Shown here piece after piece: positions 8,176-17,968 of a stretch of 36,068 nucleotides of DNA (position 1 is its first letter; every line of letters begins with the position of its first letter). The DNA comes from Leisingera sp. JC1 (GTDB taxonomy: Bacteria > Pseudomonadota > Alphaproteobacteria > Rhodobacterales > Rhodobacteraceae), in the NCBI RefSeq assembly GCF_001679925.1, contig NZ_LYUZ01000093.1, positions 10,486 through 46,553 on the forward strand, read 5' to 3'. The translations under genes were made by a program, and so were the position numbers. Under the pieces are notes generated by a model that had not been told where the DNA came from, searched no databases, and was given only the letters and a program-made list of their open reading frames with translations.

Positions 8176-9192
8176 TTAGAAGCTGTCTTCGAACTTCTTG
8201 GCCAGATCTTCGATGTTGTCCGGCGGCCAGTCCTCGACGTCCATGCCGAGGTGCAGGCCCATGCCCGACAGCACTTCTTTGATCTCGTTCAGCGACTTGC
8301 GGCCGAAGTTCGGGGTGCGCAGCATCTCCGCTTCGGTCTTCTGGATCAGGTCGCCGATGTAGACGATGTTGTCGTTCTTCAGGCAGTTTGCCGAACGGAC
8401 AGACAGTTCCAGCTCGTCCACTTTCTTGAGCAGAAGCGGGTTGAACTCCAGACCATCGTCCTCGTCCTGGCGGCCAGCCGATTCCGGCTCGTCGAAGTTT
8501 ACGAAGATCGACAGCTGGTCCTGCAGGATGCGGGCGGCATAAGCCACGGCATCGTCAGGGGAGATGGAGCCGTCGGTTTCCACCTTCATGGTCAGCTTGT
8601 CATAGTCCAGAACCTGGCCCTCGCGGGTCGGCTGAACGTCATAGGAGACCTTCTTGACCGGCGAGTAGATCGCGTCGATCGGGATCAGGCCGATCGGTGC
8701 GTCTTCCGGCTTGTTCTTGTCTGCCGAGACATAGCCTTTGCCGGTGTTCACGGTCAGCTCCATGAACAGGTCGGCGCCGTCGTCCAGGTGGCAGATCACG
8801 TGGTCGCGGTTCAGAACCTCGATGCCTGCGGTCTCGGCAATGTCGCCAGCGGTGACAACTGCCGGGCCCTTGGCATTGATCGACAGGCGCTTGGGGCCTT
8901 CGACTTCCATGCGCAGGGACACGCCCTTGAGGTTCAGGATGATGTCGGTGACGTCTTCACGGACACCGGCCACGGACGAAAACTCGTGCAGGACGTTGTC
9001 GATCTGCACGCTGGTGATGGCCGCGCCTTGCAGCGAGCTCATCAGGACGCGGCGCAGCGCGTTGCCCAGGGTCAGGCCGAAACCGCGTTCCAGCGGCTCT
9101 GCGACGACAGTTGCCTGGCGTGCAGGATCGTTGCCCGGCTTCACTTCCAGCTGTGCCGGCTTGATCAGCTCTGCCCAGTTCTTATGGATCAT
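8176..9192 (-). CDS. rpoA: DNA-directed RNA polymerase alpha subunit
   Basis: 338 residues from [20 protein letters not shown], the usual alphaproteobacterial length. The N-terminal dimerisation domain (for example [20 protein letters not shown]) scaffolds the polymerase. The C-terminal domain ([20 protein letters not shown], then [16 protein letters not shown]) contacts UP elements and activators. The frame opens at 9222, but GGAGGGAA stands correctly before the ATG at 9192 and homologues begin there. It lies between rpsK and rplQ as usual, with a hairpin-bearing spacer on each side. Confidence 0.98.
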   Translation of the reverse strand: MIHKNWAELIKPAQLEVKPGNDPARQATVVAEPLERGFGLTLGNALRRVLMSSLQGAAITSVQIDNVLHEFSSVAGVREDVTDIILNLKGVSLRMEVEGPKRLSINAKGPAVVTAGDIAETAGIEVLNRDHVICHLDDGADLFMELTVNTGKGYVSADKNKPEDAPIGLIPIDAIYSPVKKVSYDVQPTREGQVLDYDKLTMKVETDGSISPDDAVAYAARILQDQLSIFVNFDEPESAGRQDEDDGLEFNPLLLKKVDELELSVRSANCLKNDNIVYIGDLIQKTEAEMLRTPNFGRKSLNEIKEVLSGMGLHLGMDVEDWPPDNIEDLAKKFEDSF

Positions 9193-9261
9193 GCGTTCCC
9201 TCCATTCCTGTCCCTGCCCCATGTCCGGAAGGCCAAGGACGCCCGAGGTTTAAATGACGCA

Positions 9262-9292
9262 CTGGGGCCCTGCGAATCAAGCGGGGCCCCAG
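9262..9292 (-). other. Hairpin in the rpsK-rpoA spacer
   Basis: A perfect 9-bp stem (CTGGGGCCC with GGGCCCCAG) lies in the 113-bp spacer between the rpsK stop and the rpoA start. A T-run lies on the 5' side of the stem on the transcribed strand, not the 3' side, so it does not fit an intrinsic terminator. It may be a processing or stability element. Confidence 0.5.
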
Positions 9293-9305
9293 CAAAAAAT
9301 GCGAA

Positions 9306-9695
9306 TTAGACGCGGCGGCGCTTCGGCGGGCGGCAGCCGTTGTGCGCAATCGGGGTCACATCACGGATCGAGGTGATGTTGAAACCGATGGCGGCCAGTG
9401 CGCGCAGAGCCGATTCACGGCCAGAGCCGGGGCCCTGAACTTCGACTTCCAAGGTCTTCACACCGTGTTCCTGGGCTTTTTTGCCCGCGTCCTCAGCAGC
9501 CATCTGAGCCGCGTAAGGAGTGGATTTCCGGGAGCCTTTGAAGCCCATGGTGCCGGCGGACGACCAGGAGATCGCGTTGCCCTGCACGTCGGAGATCAGG
9601 ATCTTGGTGTTGTTGAACGAAGAGTTCACGTGAGCAACGCCGGAGGCGATGTTCTTGCGCTCTTTACGCTTAATGCGGGTTTTATCGCGTGCCAT
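9306..9695 (-). CDS. rpsK: 30S ribosomal protein S11
   Basis: 129 residues. The conserved core [20 protein letters not shown] and the C-terminus [11 protein letters not shown] are diagnostic for uS11, which lies on the 30S platform and contacts the mRNA exit region. It follows rpsM by 14 bp and precedes rpoA, as in most bacterial alpha operons. Confidence 0.98.
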   Translation of the reverse strand: MARDKTRIKRKERKNIASGVAHVNSSFNNTKILISDVQGNAISWSSAGTMGFKGSRKSTPYAAQMAAEDAGKKAQEHGVKTLEVEVQGPGSGRESALRALAAIGFNITSIRDVTPIAHNGCRPPKRRRV

Positions 9696-9709
9696 TGATC
9701 AAGCCCCCC

Positions 9710-10078
9710 TTACTTCTTCTTGCCGGCGATCGGCTTCGCCGGGCCCTTGCGGGTGCGGGCGTTGGTGTGGGTACGCTGACCGCGGACCGGCAGGTTGCGG
9801 CGGTGGCGCAGGCCACGGTAGCAGCCCAGGTCCATCAGGCGCTTGATGTTCATGGTCACTTCACGGCGCAGGTCGCCTTCGACGGTGTAGTTGGCGTCGA
9901 TGTGCTCGCGCACGGCCAGAACTTCAGCGTCGGACAGTTCGTTCACACGACGGGTTGCGTCGATGCCAACAGCCTCACAGATGGCTTTCGCCGAGGTGTT
10001 GCCGATACCGGTGATGTAGGTGAGGGCGATGGGAACCCGCTTTGCAGTCGGGATGTTAACGCCGGCAATACGTGCCAC
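9710..10078 (-). CDS. rpsM: 30S ribosomal protein S13
   Basis: 122 residues beginning [20 protein letters not shown]. The helix-hairpin-helix segment [13 protein letters not shown] and the basic tail [20 protein letters not shown] are typical of uS13, which sits in the 30S head and contacts P-site tRNA and the 50S bridge. There is no rpmJ or infA between secY/adk and rpsM. A 270-bp gap with an adk terminator lies upstream, so rpsM probably starts its own transcript. Confidence 0.98.
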   Translation of the reverse strand: MARIAGVNIPTAKRVPIALTYITGIGNTSAKAICEAVGIDATRRVNELSDAEVLAVREHIDANYTVEGDLRREVTMNIKRLMDLGCYRGLRHRRNLPVRGQRTHTNARTRKGPAKPIAGKKK

Positions 10079-10348
10079 GTGTCACTTTCCTTTTCGTTGC
10101 GGTTCCGTAACGCCGGAACCTTTTTTCACAACACTTGACCGTGGCAGTGTGGCCAGAGGGTCCAGCATTTCGAGGTGGTAAGGCAGACAGACGAATCCAT
10201 CCGCCGGGAATCATTCCCAGAAGGGATGGGGTTGCCTATGTGGAATTACCGCGGGGGTCAACCCGTGATCGCGCAAAAGCCGCCCCCGGAAATGAAAACG
10301 CCCCGCGGCTTGGCGCCTCGGGGCATTCCGGTCCGGCAGACAAGCGGG
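10079..10348 (-). other. Gap between adk and rpsM with adk terminator and likely rpsM promoter
   Basis: 270 bp with no believable gene. The adk terminator is at 10294-10324. Downstream of it on the minus strand is TTGACC (10256-10261), a possible -35. The nearest -10-like string, ACATAG (10236-10241), is only 14 bp away, which is shorter than normal, so the rpsM promoter is not pinned down. Some promoter is expected here because transcription from adk should stop at the terminator. Confidence 0.4.
10294..10324 (-). terminator. Intrinsic terminator after adk
   Basis: On the minus strand GCCCCG (10324-10319) pairs with CGGGGC (10305-10300) around a loop that is itself partly paired, followed by GTTTTC. 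It lies 25 bp after the adk stop and closes the rplO-secY-adk block. Confidence 0.75.
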
Positions 10349-10992
10349 TTATTCGCCCATGATCCAGGCCATGCTCTTGCGGACGTCCTCAATCGAGGCG
10401 AGGCCGTCCAGGCGCTGCAGGTTGCCCTTGGCGTAGTAGTAGCCGATCAGCGGCGAGGTCTTCTTGTAGTATTCCATCAGGCGGGTCTTGAGGCTGTCCT
10501 CATTGTCGTCCGCCCGGCGCTGCACGTTGTCGCTGCCGCAGTTGGCGCATTTGCCGTCGGCCGGCCAGGGTTTGGTCTGGTCGTGGTAGACCTCGCCGCA
10601 GCCGCCGCAGGTGGAGCGGCCGGTGATGCGGGCGACCAGCGCGTCGTCATCCACCTGCATCTCAATCACGGCGTCAAGCTTGAGATCCATTTCATCGAGC
10701 AGCTTGGCCAGCGCATCGGCCTGGGCCAGGGTGCGCGGGAAGCCGTCGAAGATGAAGCCGCCCTCGGCTCCGCCCTGCAGCTTTTCGCGGATCAGGCCGA
10801 TCACGATCTGGTCGGTGACCAGCTTGCCTTCGGCCATGATGGCGGCAACTTTCTTGCCCATTTCGGTGCCGGAGGTCTGGGCCTCCCGCAGCATGTCGCC
10901 GGTGCTGAGCTGCACCATGCCGCGGGATTCAACCAGGTAACGCGCTTGCGTACCTTTGCCCGCACCAGGCGGGCCAAGGAGAATAATGTTGG

Positions 10993-10996
<4 letters not shown>
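10349..10996 (-). CDS. adk: Adenylate kinase, zinc-type LID
   Basis: 215 residues. It interconverts ATP + AMP with 2 ADP. The P-loop [10 protein letters not shown] is at residues 8-17, and [13 protein letters not shown] is the AMP-site signature. The LID domain carries four cysteines in a zinc-finger arrangement ([10 protein letters not shown] ... [10 protein letters not shown]), as in many alphaproteobacterial and Gram-positive enzymes and unlike E. coli. Its start overlaps the secY stop by four bases, so the two are cotranslated, and a terminator follows. Confidence 0.98.
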
Positions 10997-12357
<1,361 letters not shown>

Positions 12358-12379
12358 GAAAAGGTCTCTTCTTTAGCGA

Positions 12380-12417
12380 AACGCCGCCCGGAACCGTTTT
12401 CCGGCTCGGGCGGCGTT
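12380..12417 (-). other. Strong hairpin between rplO and secY
   Basis: A perfect 11-bp stem (AACGCCGCCCG with CGGGCGGCGTT) encloses a 16-nt loop that can pair further. On the minus strand it is followed only by TCGC, so it is a poor intrinsic terminator. Its base is 23 bp from the secY start codon. It could lower secY expression relative to rplO by partial termination or 3'-end protection; this is inference. Confidence 0.6.
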
Positions 12418-12468
12418 CTAGGAAAACTCGGAGACTATGTAAGCGGCATTGGCGCCGCTCACAAGCCG

Positions 12469-12939
12469 TTACTCTGCGGCGGCGGGGGCTGCCACAGTCA
12501 GAGTGCCGCCAGCTTTTGCCACGGCATCAACAGCAGCAGCGGATGCGCCGGTGACTGCGATGGTTGCTTTGGCGGTGATTTCGCCTTTGGCCAGGATGCG
12601 GACGCCGTCCAGTTTGCGGCGGACCAGGCCGGAAGCAACCAGCGAATCCTCGGTGATGGAGGCTGCGTCCAGCTTGCCTGCCTCGATGAACTTCTGGATC
12701 AGGCCCAGGTTCACAACGGCGTATGCCTTGCGGTTCGGCTTGTTGAAGCCGCGCTTGGGCAGACGCTGGTACAAGGGCATCTGGCCGCCTTCGTAGCCAT
12801 TGATCGAGACGCCCGAACGGGATTTCTGGCCTTTGATGCCGCGGCCGCCCATTTTGCCTTTGCCGGAACCCGGGCCACGGGCCACACGGGTGCGTTTCTT
12901 GGCGGCGCCAGCATTGTCGCGCAGTTCGTGAAGTTTCAT
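12469..12939 (-). CDS. rplO: 50S ribosomal protein L15
   Basis: 156 residues starting [20 protein letters not shown], followed by the Gly-rich [20 protein letters not shown] typical of uL15, which threads into the 50S subunit. The frame opens at 13029, but AAGGAG stands 8 bases before the ATG at 12939 and homologues start there. Unusually, it is not next to rpmD: two DUF1127 genes and two probable small RNAs separate them, and a promoter candidate for rplO lies at 13037-13064. Confidence 0.97.
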   Translation of the reverse strand: MKLHELRDNAGAAKKRTRVARGPGSGKGKMGGRGIKGQKSRSGVSINGYEGGQMPLYQRLPKRGFNKPNRKAYAVVNLGLIQKFIEAGKLDAASITEDSLVASGLVRRKLDGVRILAKGEITAKATIAVTGASAAAVDAVAKAGGTLTVAAPAAAE

Positions 12940-13036
12940 GTCGCTTCTCCTTGCCGGATGTGGCCCCCGAAGCGTGATGGGCCAAACACGGCGTTTCTTG
13001 ATTGGTGATTCCGTGGCGCGGAACGCCACCGGGTGC

Positions 13037-13064
13037 CTATAGACGGGATGGGGAGTGGGATCAA
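13037..13064 (-). promoter_or_regulatory. rplO: Candidate sigma-70-type promoter of rplO-secY-adk
   Basis: On the minus strand TTGATC, a 16-bp C-rich spacer, and CTATAG followed by GCACCC. The rpmC candidate at 19024-19051 has the same layout (TTGCCC, 16 bp, CTATAG, then GGACCC). The agreement between the two makes each more believable. The predicted leader is about 90 nt. Confidence 0.6.
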
Positions 13065-13533
13065 GCCCTGCAGGCTATGTCGGCAATGGGAATGCATTGG
13101 CGGCCGCCAAGGCCCCTGCCCTGCCGGTTGCGCATCCTGCCGTCTGTCTCTCTGTGTCCGTTCCGCCGCTGGCCGTCCGTTAATGGGTGGCGGCGCCGCC
13201 GGGGTGGAGATGGGATGGGGATGACCCCATGCGAAAACGCATTTCACGCGCTCCGGGTGCCAGACCGGAGCCCAGTTCCAGGTGCCGGGGGTGTCAGGCC
13301 CGGCGGGTGATCATGACCGGGGATGATTTTGACTTAGACGGGTTAAAACCCCGTAGGCGGTGCGTACGGTGGGTACGCAACGGGTGTTTTGCTTTTCGCC
13401 GCCCGGCTCAAGTCGCGGCGATCCCGGAGGGCGGCGCCCGGCCCGGCGGGGTGGGAAGCGAAGCGCCCGCCCCTTGGGGGCGGGACGGGCGCTGCCCGGC
13501 CTAACGGCCGGGCGCGGCGCTGAACCTGAAAAT
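13065..13533. other. Non-coding stretch with palindromes upstream of rplO
   Basis: No convincing gene. It holds a 7-bp hairpin TGCGTAC/GTACGCA at 13361-13379. At 13460-13520 is a palindromic block (copy C of the repeat at 3524) with CCCGCCCC/GGGGCGGG and a perfect 8-bp stem GCCCGGCC/GGCCGGGC at 13494-13513. The plus-strand open frames here are GC-driven and lack family features. Confidence 0.5.
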
Positions 13534-13618
13534 CAAAAACGCCCCCGCCTGGATGGCAGGGGCGTATTTGGGCCGGGCGTTCGGAGAGGGAGGAGGATCC
13601 GTCAGCCGGCCAGAGAGA
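13534..13618 (-). ncRNA. Probable CcsR/cuckoo-type small RNA downstream of the first DUF1127 gene
   Basis: Directly after the DUF1127 stop codon, the minus strand folds into a stem GGCCGG/CCGGCC (13606-13611 with 13571-13576). Its loop contains exactly CCTCCTCCC (13596-13588). A second hairpin follows, ACGCCCC/GGGGCGT (13565-13559 with 13545-13539), then TTTTT: an intrinsic terminator. Length is about 80 nt. This is the plan of the alphaproteobacterial 'cuckoo' RNAs, including CcsR1-4 of Rhodobacter sphaeroides: two hairpins, an anti-Shine-Dalgarno CCUCCUCCC loop, and a DUF1127 gene just upstream. Such RNAs are processed from the 3' UTR of the DUF1127 message. Confidence 0.8.
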
Positions 13619-13834
13619 TCACTTGCCGTAGACGTGCTCGCGGGCGGCGCCGGGGATGGCGCAGCGGCTGAGACCGATGTCGGCCAGGTCGCGGGCCGAA
13701 AGCGCGCGCAGGGCGTGCACAGTCTGGCGGTATTCGCGGCGCAGCTGCCAGTTCCGGTAGAGGCCGGAGGCTACGCTCAGGAAACGGGTGAAAAGACCGG
13801 CGGAGACCGGTGCGGAAAGAGTTGAATAAGCCAT
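13619..13834 (-). CDS. DUF1127 family small protein, copy 1
   Basis: 71 residues starting MAYSTLSAPVSAGLFTRFLS. The C-terminal half has the family signature: Arg-rich YRQTVHALRALSARDLADIG followed by LSRCAIPGAAREHVYGK. In Rhodobacter sphaeroides the DUF1127 protein CcaF1 binds RNA and affects maturation of the small RNAs encoded behind it, and the same arrangement is present here. The longer frame to 14248 is not credible; GAAGGAA precedes the ATG at 13834. It has its own promoter candidate (13910-13938) and a small RNA with terminator. A second, diverged copy follows at 14100. Confidence 0.85.
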   Translation of the reverse strand: MAYSTLSAPVSAGLFTRFLSVASGLYRNWQLRREYRQTVHALRALSARDLADIGLSRCAIPGAAREHVYGK

Positions 13835-13909
13835 TGTTCTTGTTCCTTCGCTGCGCTGCCGGAGCGTGCCTCCGGCGCGTCGCTTGATCTGTTCGTCTGA
13901 AGTGACAGG

Positions 13910-13938
13910 GAGATAAGGTTGGCCCGGCAAGCCCGCAA
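13910..13938 (-). promoter_or_regulatory. Candidate promoter of DUF1127 copy 1
   Basis: Minus strand: TTGCGG, 17 bp, TATCTC, then two bases and TGTCAC. The copy 2 promoter shows the same -10, the same spacing and the same TGTCAC. The shared form suggests both genes answer to the same sigma factor. RpoH-type stress control is known for the ccaF1-ccsR operon of R. sphaeroides but is only inferred here. Confidence 0.5.
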
Positions 13939-14012
13939 CGGCTGCTTTGGTCTGGCGGCTATGCGGCGCACGCATAGCACAAATGCGTGAGATATCTTGA
14001 AGTCCCTCAATA

Positions 14013-14099
14013 GAAAACGCCCCCGCCCTGGAAGGGCAGAGGCGCTTTGGCCCGGGCATGAAGAGGAGGAGGAGAGGAGCGCCCGGGAAAAGGGAATTC
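14013..14099 (-). ncRNA. Probable CcsR/cuckoo-type small RNA downstream of the second DUF1127 gene
   Basis: After the second DUF1127 stop, the minus strand has a perfect 7-bp stem CCCGGGC/GCCCGGG (14087-14081 with 14057-14051). Its 23-nt loop contains CTCCTCTCCTCCTCCTC. A second, imperfect hairpin (about 14045-14018) ends in GTTTTC, an intrinsic terminator. Length is about 85 nt. Architecture matches the copy at 13534-13618, but the stem bases differ completely while the C/U-rich loop is kept: compensatory change that supports a functional RNA. Confidence 0.8.
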
Positions 14100-14312
14100 T
14101 TAGCCGTAGACGTGCTGGCGCGCGATGTCGGCGATATCGCTGCGGCGGACGCCGATGTCGGACAGCTCGTGATCGGACAGCGCGTCCAGCTCGTTGTAAG
14201 TGCGCTGGAATTCGCGGGCTTTGGTCCAGGAGTCCACCAGGCCCTCAACAGTTGCGCGGATGCGGGCGGTCAGGCTGTGGCCGGTGTGTGCAGCGGAAAT
14301 AACATGTGCCAT
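14100..14312 (-). CDS. DUF1127 family small protein, copy 2
   Basis: 70 residues starting MAHVISAAHTGHSLTARIRA. The family signature is FQRTYNELDALSDHELSDIG followed by VRRSDIADIARQHVYG. It shares the ending HVYG and the LSxxxLxDIGxxRxxI pattern with copy 1 but differs through the N-terminal half, so the duplication is old. By analogy to CcaF1 it may be a small RNA-binding protein acting on its own 3' UTR RNA; not shown for this protein. Its promoter candidate is at 14383-14411. Confidence 0.88.
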   Translation of the reverse strand: MAHVISAAHTGHSLTARIRATVEGLVDSWTKAREFQRTYNELDALSDHELSDIGVRRSDIADIARQHVYG

Positions 14313-14382
14313 CGTTCAGGTCCTTGTCTCTGATGCCGGGCCTATTCCCGGCGGTCCGTGTTTGGTCGTTTGCTGTGACACC

Positions 14383-14411
14383 GAGATAGGACCGGGGGAT
14401 GAGTCGAACAA
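14383..14411 (-). promoter_or_regulatory. Candidate promoter of DUF1127 copy 2
   Basis: Minus strand: TTGTTC, 17 bp, TATCTC, two bases, TGTCAC. It matches the copy 1 promoter in spacing, -10 and the downstream TGTCAC. Confidence 0.5.
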
Positions 14412-14504
14412 CTGACGGAACGGACTGCCCGCTATGCACGCGCTGCAAGGGGATTGCTGCCGGGTTAACCGCCCCTGCAGCCACTAGAGTGCGCTCGGAA
14501 AGCG

Positions 14505-14535
14505 AAAAACGCCCCCGGCGGACCGGAGGCGTTTT
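14505..14535 (-). terminator. Terminator after rpmD
   Basis: Perfect stem AAAACGCC/GGCGTTTT (14506-14513 with 14528-14535) with inner CCGG pairing, flanked by A/T on both sides so it could work in either direction. It lies 26 bp after rpmD and closes the rpmC-rpmD block. Confidence 0.85.
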
Positions 14536-14560
14536 CCAAAGTCAGTGCTCGAAAAGGGGC

Positions 14561-14749
14561 TTAGCCGCGCTCTTCGATGATCTGAACCAGGTGCGGGATC
14601 GATTCGACCATGCCGCGGACCGAAGGAGTATCCTCCAGCTCACGGGTCTTGTGCATCTTGTTCAGGCCCAGGCCAACCAGGGTTGCGCGCTGTTTGGCGG
14701 GGCGGCGGATCGGCGAGCCGATCTGCTTGACGACGATGGTTTTTGCCAT
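14561..14749 (-). CDS. rpmD: 50S ribosomal protein L30
   Basis: 62 residues: [20 protein letters not shown], then the conserved [20 protein letters not shown] and [14 protein letters not shown]. Typical uL30. It follows rpsE by 13 bp and ends the block at a terminator; in most bacteria rplO would come next. Confidence 0.97.
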   Translation of the reverse strand: MAKTIVVKQIGSPIRRPAKQRATLVGLGLNKMHKTRELEDTPSVRGMVESIPHLVQIIEERG

Positions 14750-14762
14750 GTCTCTCTACTCC

Positions 14763-15332
14763 TTACGCTTCAGCTTCGGCAGCTGCCGGTGCGTCGTCCC
14801 GCTTGGGCAGGATGTCAGCAACCTTTTTGCCGCGGCGCTGAGCCACCGAGCGCGGGCTCTGCTCTTTCTGCAGGCCGTTCAGGGTGGCGCGGATCATGTT
14901 GTAGGGGTTCTGCGAACCGATCGACTTGGAGACCACGTCCTTGATGCCCAGCATCTCGAACACGGCACGCATCGGGCCGCCCGCGATGATACCGGTACCT
15001 TCAGGTGCGGTCCGCATCACAACTTTTCCTGCGCCGTGACGGCCGGACATGTCGTGGTGCAGGGTGCGGCCTTCTTTCAGCGGCACGCGGATCATCTGGC
15101 GCTTCGCCTGCTCGGTCGCCTTGCGGATCGCCTCGGGCACTTCTTTCGCCTTGCCCTTGCCAAAGCCGACGCGGCCTTTCTGGTCGCCAACGACAACCAG
15201 GGCTGCGAAGCCAAAGCGCTTACCGCCTTTTACGGTTTTCGACACGCGGTTGATCGCGACCAGGCGATCTGCAAATTCCGGTGCTTCTTCACGCTCGCGG
15301 CGGGGGCCGCGGCGGTTTTCACGTTCTGCCAT
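14763..15332 (-). CDS. rpsE: 30S ribosomal protein S5
   Basis: 189 residues from [20 protein letters not shown]; core [20 protein letters not shown] is typical of uS5, which shapes the mRNA entry site and decoding fidelity. The Arg/Glu-rich N-terminal extension is normal for this group. The frame opens at 15416, but AAGGAATGCCTG before the ATG at 15332 and homology fix the start. The 116-bp spacer upstream carries two hairpins. Confidence 0.97.
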   Translation of the reverse strand: MAERENRRGPRREREEAPEFADRLVAINRVSKTVKGGKRFGFAALVVVGDQKGRVGFGKGKAKEVPEAIRKATEQAKRQMIRVPLKEGRTLHHDMSGRHGAGKVVMRTAPEGTGIIAGGPMRAVFEMLGIKDVVSKSIGSQNPYNMIRATLNGLQKEQSPRSVAQRRGKKVADILPKRDDAPAAAEAEA

Positions 15333-15386
15333 CAGGCATTCCTTTCTTAGGGCGCCAGGCGCCTGTTCTATCAATCCTTGGTGAGA

Positions 15387-15440
15387 ACCGGCCCGGAGGC
15401 CGGTCTCCCGGATCATCGGGGCAGCCCCGAGAGGCTGCCC
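15387..15440 (-). other. Two GC-rich hairpins in the rplR-rpsE spacer
   Basis: Perfect 7-bp stem ACCGGCC/GGCCGGT (15387-15404) and perfect 8-bp stem GGGCAGCC/GGCTGCCC (15419-15440), no T-runs. They sit between closely cooperating ribosomal genes and may be processing or stability signals. Confidence 0.5.
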
Positions 15441-15448
15441 GCATGGGA

Positions 15449-15808
15449 TTAGATCTTCAGGCCGCCTTCACGCGCAGCGTCGGCCAGAGCCTTCACTTTG
15501 CCGTGGAACAGGAAGCCGCCGCGGTCGAAGTAGGCTTCGGTCACGCCGGCCGCTTTTGCGCGCTCGGCGATCGCTGCACCAACTTTGGACGCTGCGTCGA
15601 TGTTGTTCTTGCCGACAACACCGAGATCTTTTTCCAGGGTCGACGCTGCTGCCAGGGTCACACCGCGCAGGTCGTCGATCAGCTGAACAGAGATGTTCTT
15701 GTTCGAACGGTGCACGGACAGACGCGGACGGCCTGCGTTCACTTTGCGAAGCTTGTTCCGGACGCGCAGCCGGCGCTTCAGAAACAGGGTACGTTTGCTG
15801 TTTGCCAT
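15449..15808 (-). CDS. rplR: 50S ribosomal protein L18
   Basis: 119 residues starting [20 protein letters not shown], with [20 protein letters not shown] and the C-terminal [20 protein letters not shown]. Typical uL18, which binds 5S rRNA with L5 and L25. It lies 11 bp after rplF and 116 bp before rpsE. Confidence 0.98.
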   Translation of the reverse strand: MANSKRTLFLKRRLRVRNKLRKVNAGRPRLSVHRSNKNISVQLIDDLRGVTLAAASTLEKDLGVVGKNNIDAASKVGAAIAERAKAAGVTEAYFDRGGFLFHGKVKALADAAREGGLKI

Positions 15809-15819
15809 TTTGCTGGTCC

Positions 15820-16353
15820 TTACTTCTTCTTGCCTTCCTTGCGGAAGATGAACTCGCCCTTGTAGCGGATGCCCTTGCCTTTGTACGGCTCGGGACGGCG
15901 CCAGTCGCGGATTTTCGCCGCCACTTCGCCCACCTGCTGCTGGTCGATGCCTTCCACAACGATTTCAGTCTGCTTCGGTGCGGTGATGGTGATGCCATCG
16001 GGTGCAACGAAGTCGACGTCGTGGCTGTAGCCCAGGTTCAGCTTCAGGGTGTTGCCCTGCATCTGAGCCCGGTAACCCACACCCTGGATCTCCAGCTCTT
16101 TCTTGAAGCCCTGGGTCACGCCGGTCACGAGGTTGGCCACCTGAGTGCGGGACATGCCCCACTGCTGACGGGCACGCTTGGACTTGCCGCGCGGCTCGAT
16201 GGTGACAACGTTGTCGTTCACGGAGAGGGTGACGTCGTCGGTTGCGGTGAAGGTGCGGGCGCCTTTCGGGCCTTTCACTTCGATGGTCTGGCCGGACACA
16301 GAGGCGGAAACGCCGCTGGGCAGTTCGACCGGTTTCTTACCAATACGGGACAT
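15820..16353 (-). CDS. rplF: 50S ribosomal protein L6
   Basis: 177 residues starting [40 protein letters not shown] at the C-terminus is diagnostic for uL6, located near the sarcin-ricin loop. Two repeated alpha/beta domains, normal length. Spaced 12 bp from rpsH and 11 bp from rplR, standard spc-operon order. Confidence 0.98.
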   Translation of the reverse strand: MSRIGKKPVELPSGVSASVSGQTIEVKGPKGARTFTATDDVTLSVNDNVVTIEPRGKSKRARQQWGMSRTQVANLVTGVTQGFKKELEIQGVGYRAQMQGNTLKLNLGYSHDVDFVAPDGITITAPKQTEIVVEGIDQQQVGEVAAKIRDWRRPEPYKGKGIRYKGEFIFRKEGKKK

Positions 16354-16365
16354 TGCGAGGCCTCC

Positions 16366-16758
16366 TTAGAAGACGGTGCAAAGCACTTCGCCGCCAACGT
16401 TGGCTGCGCGTGCGTTTGCGTCCGACATCACACCCTTGGGGGTGGAGACAATCGACACGCCCAGGCCCTGGCGGACCGACGGGATGTCATTGACGCCCAT
16501 GTAAACGCGGCGGCCGGGCTTGGAGACCCGCTTGAGCTCGCGAATGACAGGTTCGCCGTCGAAGTACTTGAGGCTGATTTCGATGGCCGGGTGGCCATTT
16601 TCACCAGTGGTTTTCTCATAACCGCGGATGTAGCCCTCGTCTGCCAGCACGTCCAGCACCCATGCCCGCAGCTTGGAAGCCGGGGTCATGACGGTGGATT
16701 TGCCGCGCATCTGAGAGTTACGGATACGGGTGAGCATATCGCCGATAGGATCGTTCAT
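16366..16758 (-). CDS. rpsH: 30S ribosomal protein S8
   Basis: 130 residues: [20 protein letters not shown] opening and the C-terminal [20 protein letters not shown]. Typical uS8, a primary 16S rRNA-binding protein that in E. coli also represses the spc operon by binding near rplE. I did not identify a matching S8 target structure here. Confidence 0.98.
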   Translation of the reverse strand: MNDPIGDMLTRIRNSQMRGKSTVMTPASKLRAWVLDVLADEGYIRGYEKTTGENGHPAIEISLKYFDGEPVIRELKRVSKPGRRVYMGVNDIPSVRQGLGVSIVSTPKGVMSDANARAANVGGEVLCTVF

Positions 16759-16771
16759 ATCAGTCTCTCCC

Positions 16772-17077
16772 TTACCAGCTCGATTTCACCAGGCCGGGGA
16801 TCTGACCAGCAGAGCCCAGCTCGCGCAGCGCAATACGGCTGACCTTCAGCTTACGGTAGTAAGCGTGCGGACGGCCGGTGAGCTGGCAGCGGTTGTGAAG
16901 ACGGGTTGCCGACGAGTTGCGCGGCAGTTTCGCCAGTTTCAGACGCGCCTTGAAGCGCTCTTCCATCGGGCGAGATTCGTCGTTTGCGATTTCTTTCAGC
17001 TCGGCACGCTTTGCGGCGTATTTTGCCACCAGGCGCTCGCGCTTCTTCTCGCGTTCGATCATGCTTTTCTTAGCCAT
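16772..17077 (-). CDS. rpsN: 30S ribosomal protein S14 (long, zinc-free form)
   Basis: 101 residues: [20 protein letters not shown], with [20 protein letters not shown] near the C-terminus. This is the long form lacking the CxxC pairs of the short zinc-binding type. uS14 sits in the 30S head. Normal place between rplE and rpsH. Confidence 0.98.
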   Translation of the reverse strand: MAKKSMIEREKKRERLVAKYAAKRAELKEIANDESRPMEERFKARLKLAKLPRNSSATRLHNRCQLTGRPHAYYRKLKVSRIALRELGSAGQIPGLVKSSW

Positions 17078-17097
17078 GGTCTCTATCCTTCCCGCGC

Positions 17098-17661
17098 TTA
17101 GCTGTTGAAGGGCATGTTGAAAGCTTTCAACAGCGCCTTTGCTTCCGCGTCGGTATTCGCGGTGGTGGCGATCACGATGTCCATGCCCCAGGCTTCATCG
17201 ATCTTGTCAAAGTCGATTTCCGGGAACACGATGTGCTCTTTCAGGCCCATGGCATAGTTGCCGCGGCCGTCGAAGGAGGTGCCCGAAACGCCGCGGAAGT
17301 CGCGGATACGGGGCATCGCAATGGTGATCAGACGGTCGAGGAATTCGTACATCCGGTCACCGCGCAGGGTCACCTTGGCGCCCATCGGCATGCCTTCGCG
17401 AACGCGGAAGCCGGCGATGGAGTTCTTTGCCACGGTGGTCAGAGCCTTCTGGCCCGCAATCGCGGTCAGGTCGGCCTGGGCGGATTTGGCTTTCTTGCTG
17501 TCTTTGACAGCAGCGCGGCCGCAGCCAATGTTCAGAACGATCTTGTCCAGCTTGGGGATCATCATCTCGTTCTTGTAGGAGAACTCTTCCTTCAGGGCGC
17601 CACGGATGGTGTCCTTGTAGAGAGTTTTCAGGCGCGGGGTGTAGGTTGCAGCGTCAAGCAT
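17098..17661 (-). CDS. rplE: 50S ribosomal protein L5
   Basis: 187 residues with the uL5 signatures [36 protein letters not shown] and [21 protein letters not shown]5 binds 5S rRNA and contacts S13 and P-site tRNA. Its start shares one base with the rplX stop (TGATG), indicating coupling. Confidence 0.98.
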   Translation of the reverse strand: MLDAATYTPRLKTLYKDTIRGALKEEFSYKNEMMIPKLDKIVLNIGCGRAAVKDSKKAKSAQADLTAIAGQKALTTVAKNSIAGFRVREGMPMGAKVTLRGDRMYEFLDRLITIAMPRIRDFRGVSGTSFDGRGNYAMGLKEHIVFPEIDFDKIDEAWGMDIVIATTANTDAEAKALLKAFNMPFNS

Positions 17662-17966
17662 CAGACAGTCTCCCCGGTGGTCTTGGCGAAGCGCACCTTC
17701 TTGCCGTCTTCCTCACGGAAGCCGACGCGGGTTGCTTTGCCGTTGCTGTCCAGCAGTGCCAGGTTCGACAGGTCGATCGGCAGTGCCTTGGGCAGACGGC
17801 CGCCCTGGCTGTTTTGGGTCTGGCGGGTGTGGCGGATTGCCATGTTCACGCCTTCGACGACGGCTTTGCCGGCTTTCGGGTCAACGGAGGCGATGGTGCC
17901 TTCTTTGCCCTTGTCGCGGCCTGCCAGCACGACGACCTTGTCGCCTTTACGGAGTTTCGCAGCCAT
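17661..17966 (-). CDS. rplX: 50S ribosomal protein L24
   Basis: 101 residues: [20 protein letters not shown], a KOW motif, then [20 protein letters not shown]. Typical uL24, an assembly initiator of the 50S subunit. It is 2 bp from rplN and overlaps rplE by one base. Confidence 0.98.
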   Translation of the reverse strand: MAAKLRKGDKVVVLAGRDKGKEGTIASVDPKAGKAVVEGVNMAIRHTRQTQNSQGGRLPKALPIDLSNLALLDSNGKATRVGFREEDGKKVRFAKTTGETV

Positions 17967-17968
17967 AA

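Noticed and set aside
9262-9300. Intrinsic terminator between rpsK and rpoA
   Set aside because: The T-run lies on the 5' side of the stem on the transcribed strand, and rpoA follows immediately; it is recorded as a hairpin only.
13187-13671. Plus-strand open frames between rplO and the DUF1127 gene
   Set aside because: Gly/Arg-rich translations without family features; the region is better explained by a promoter, palindromes, a small RNA and terminators.
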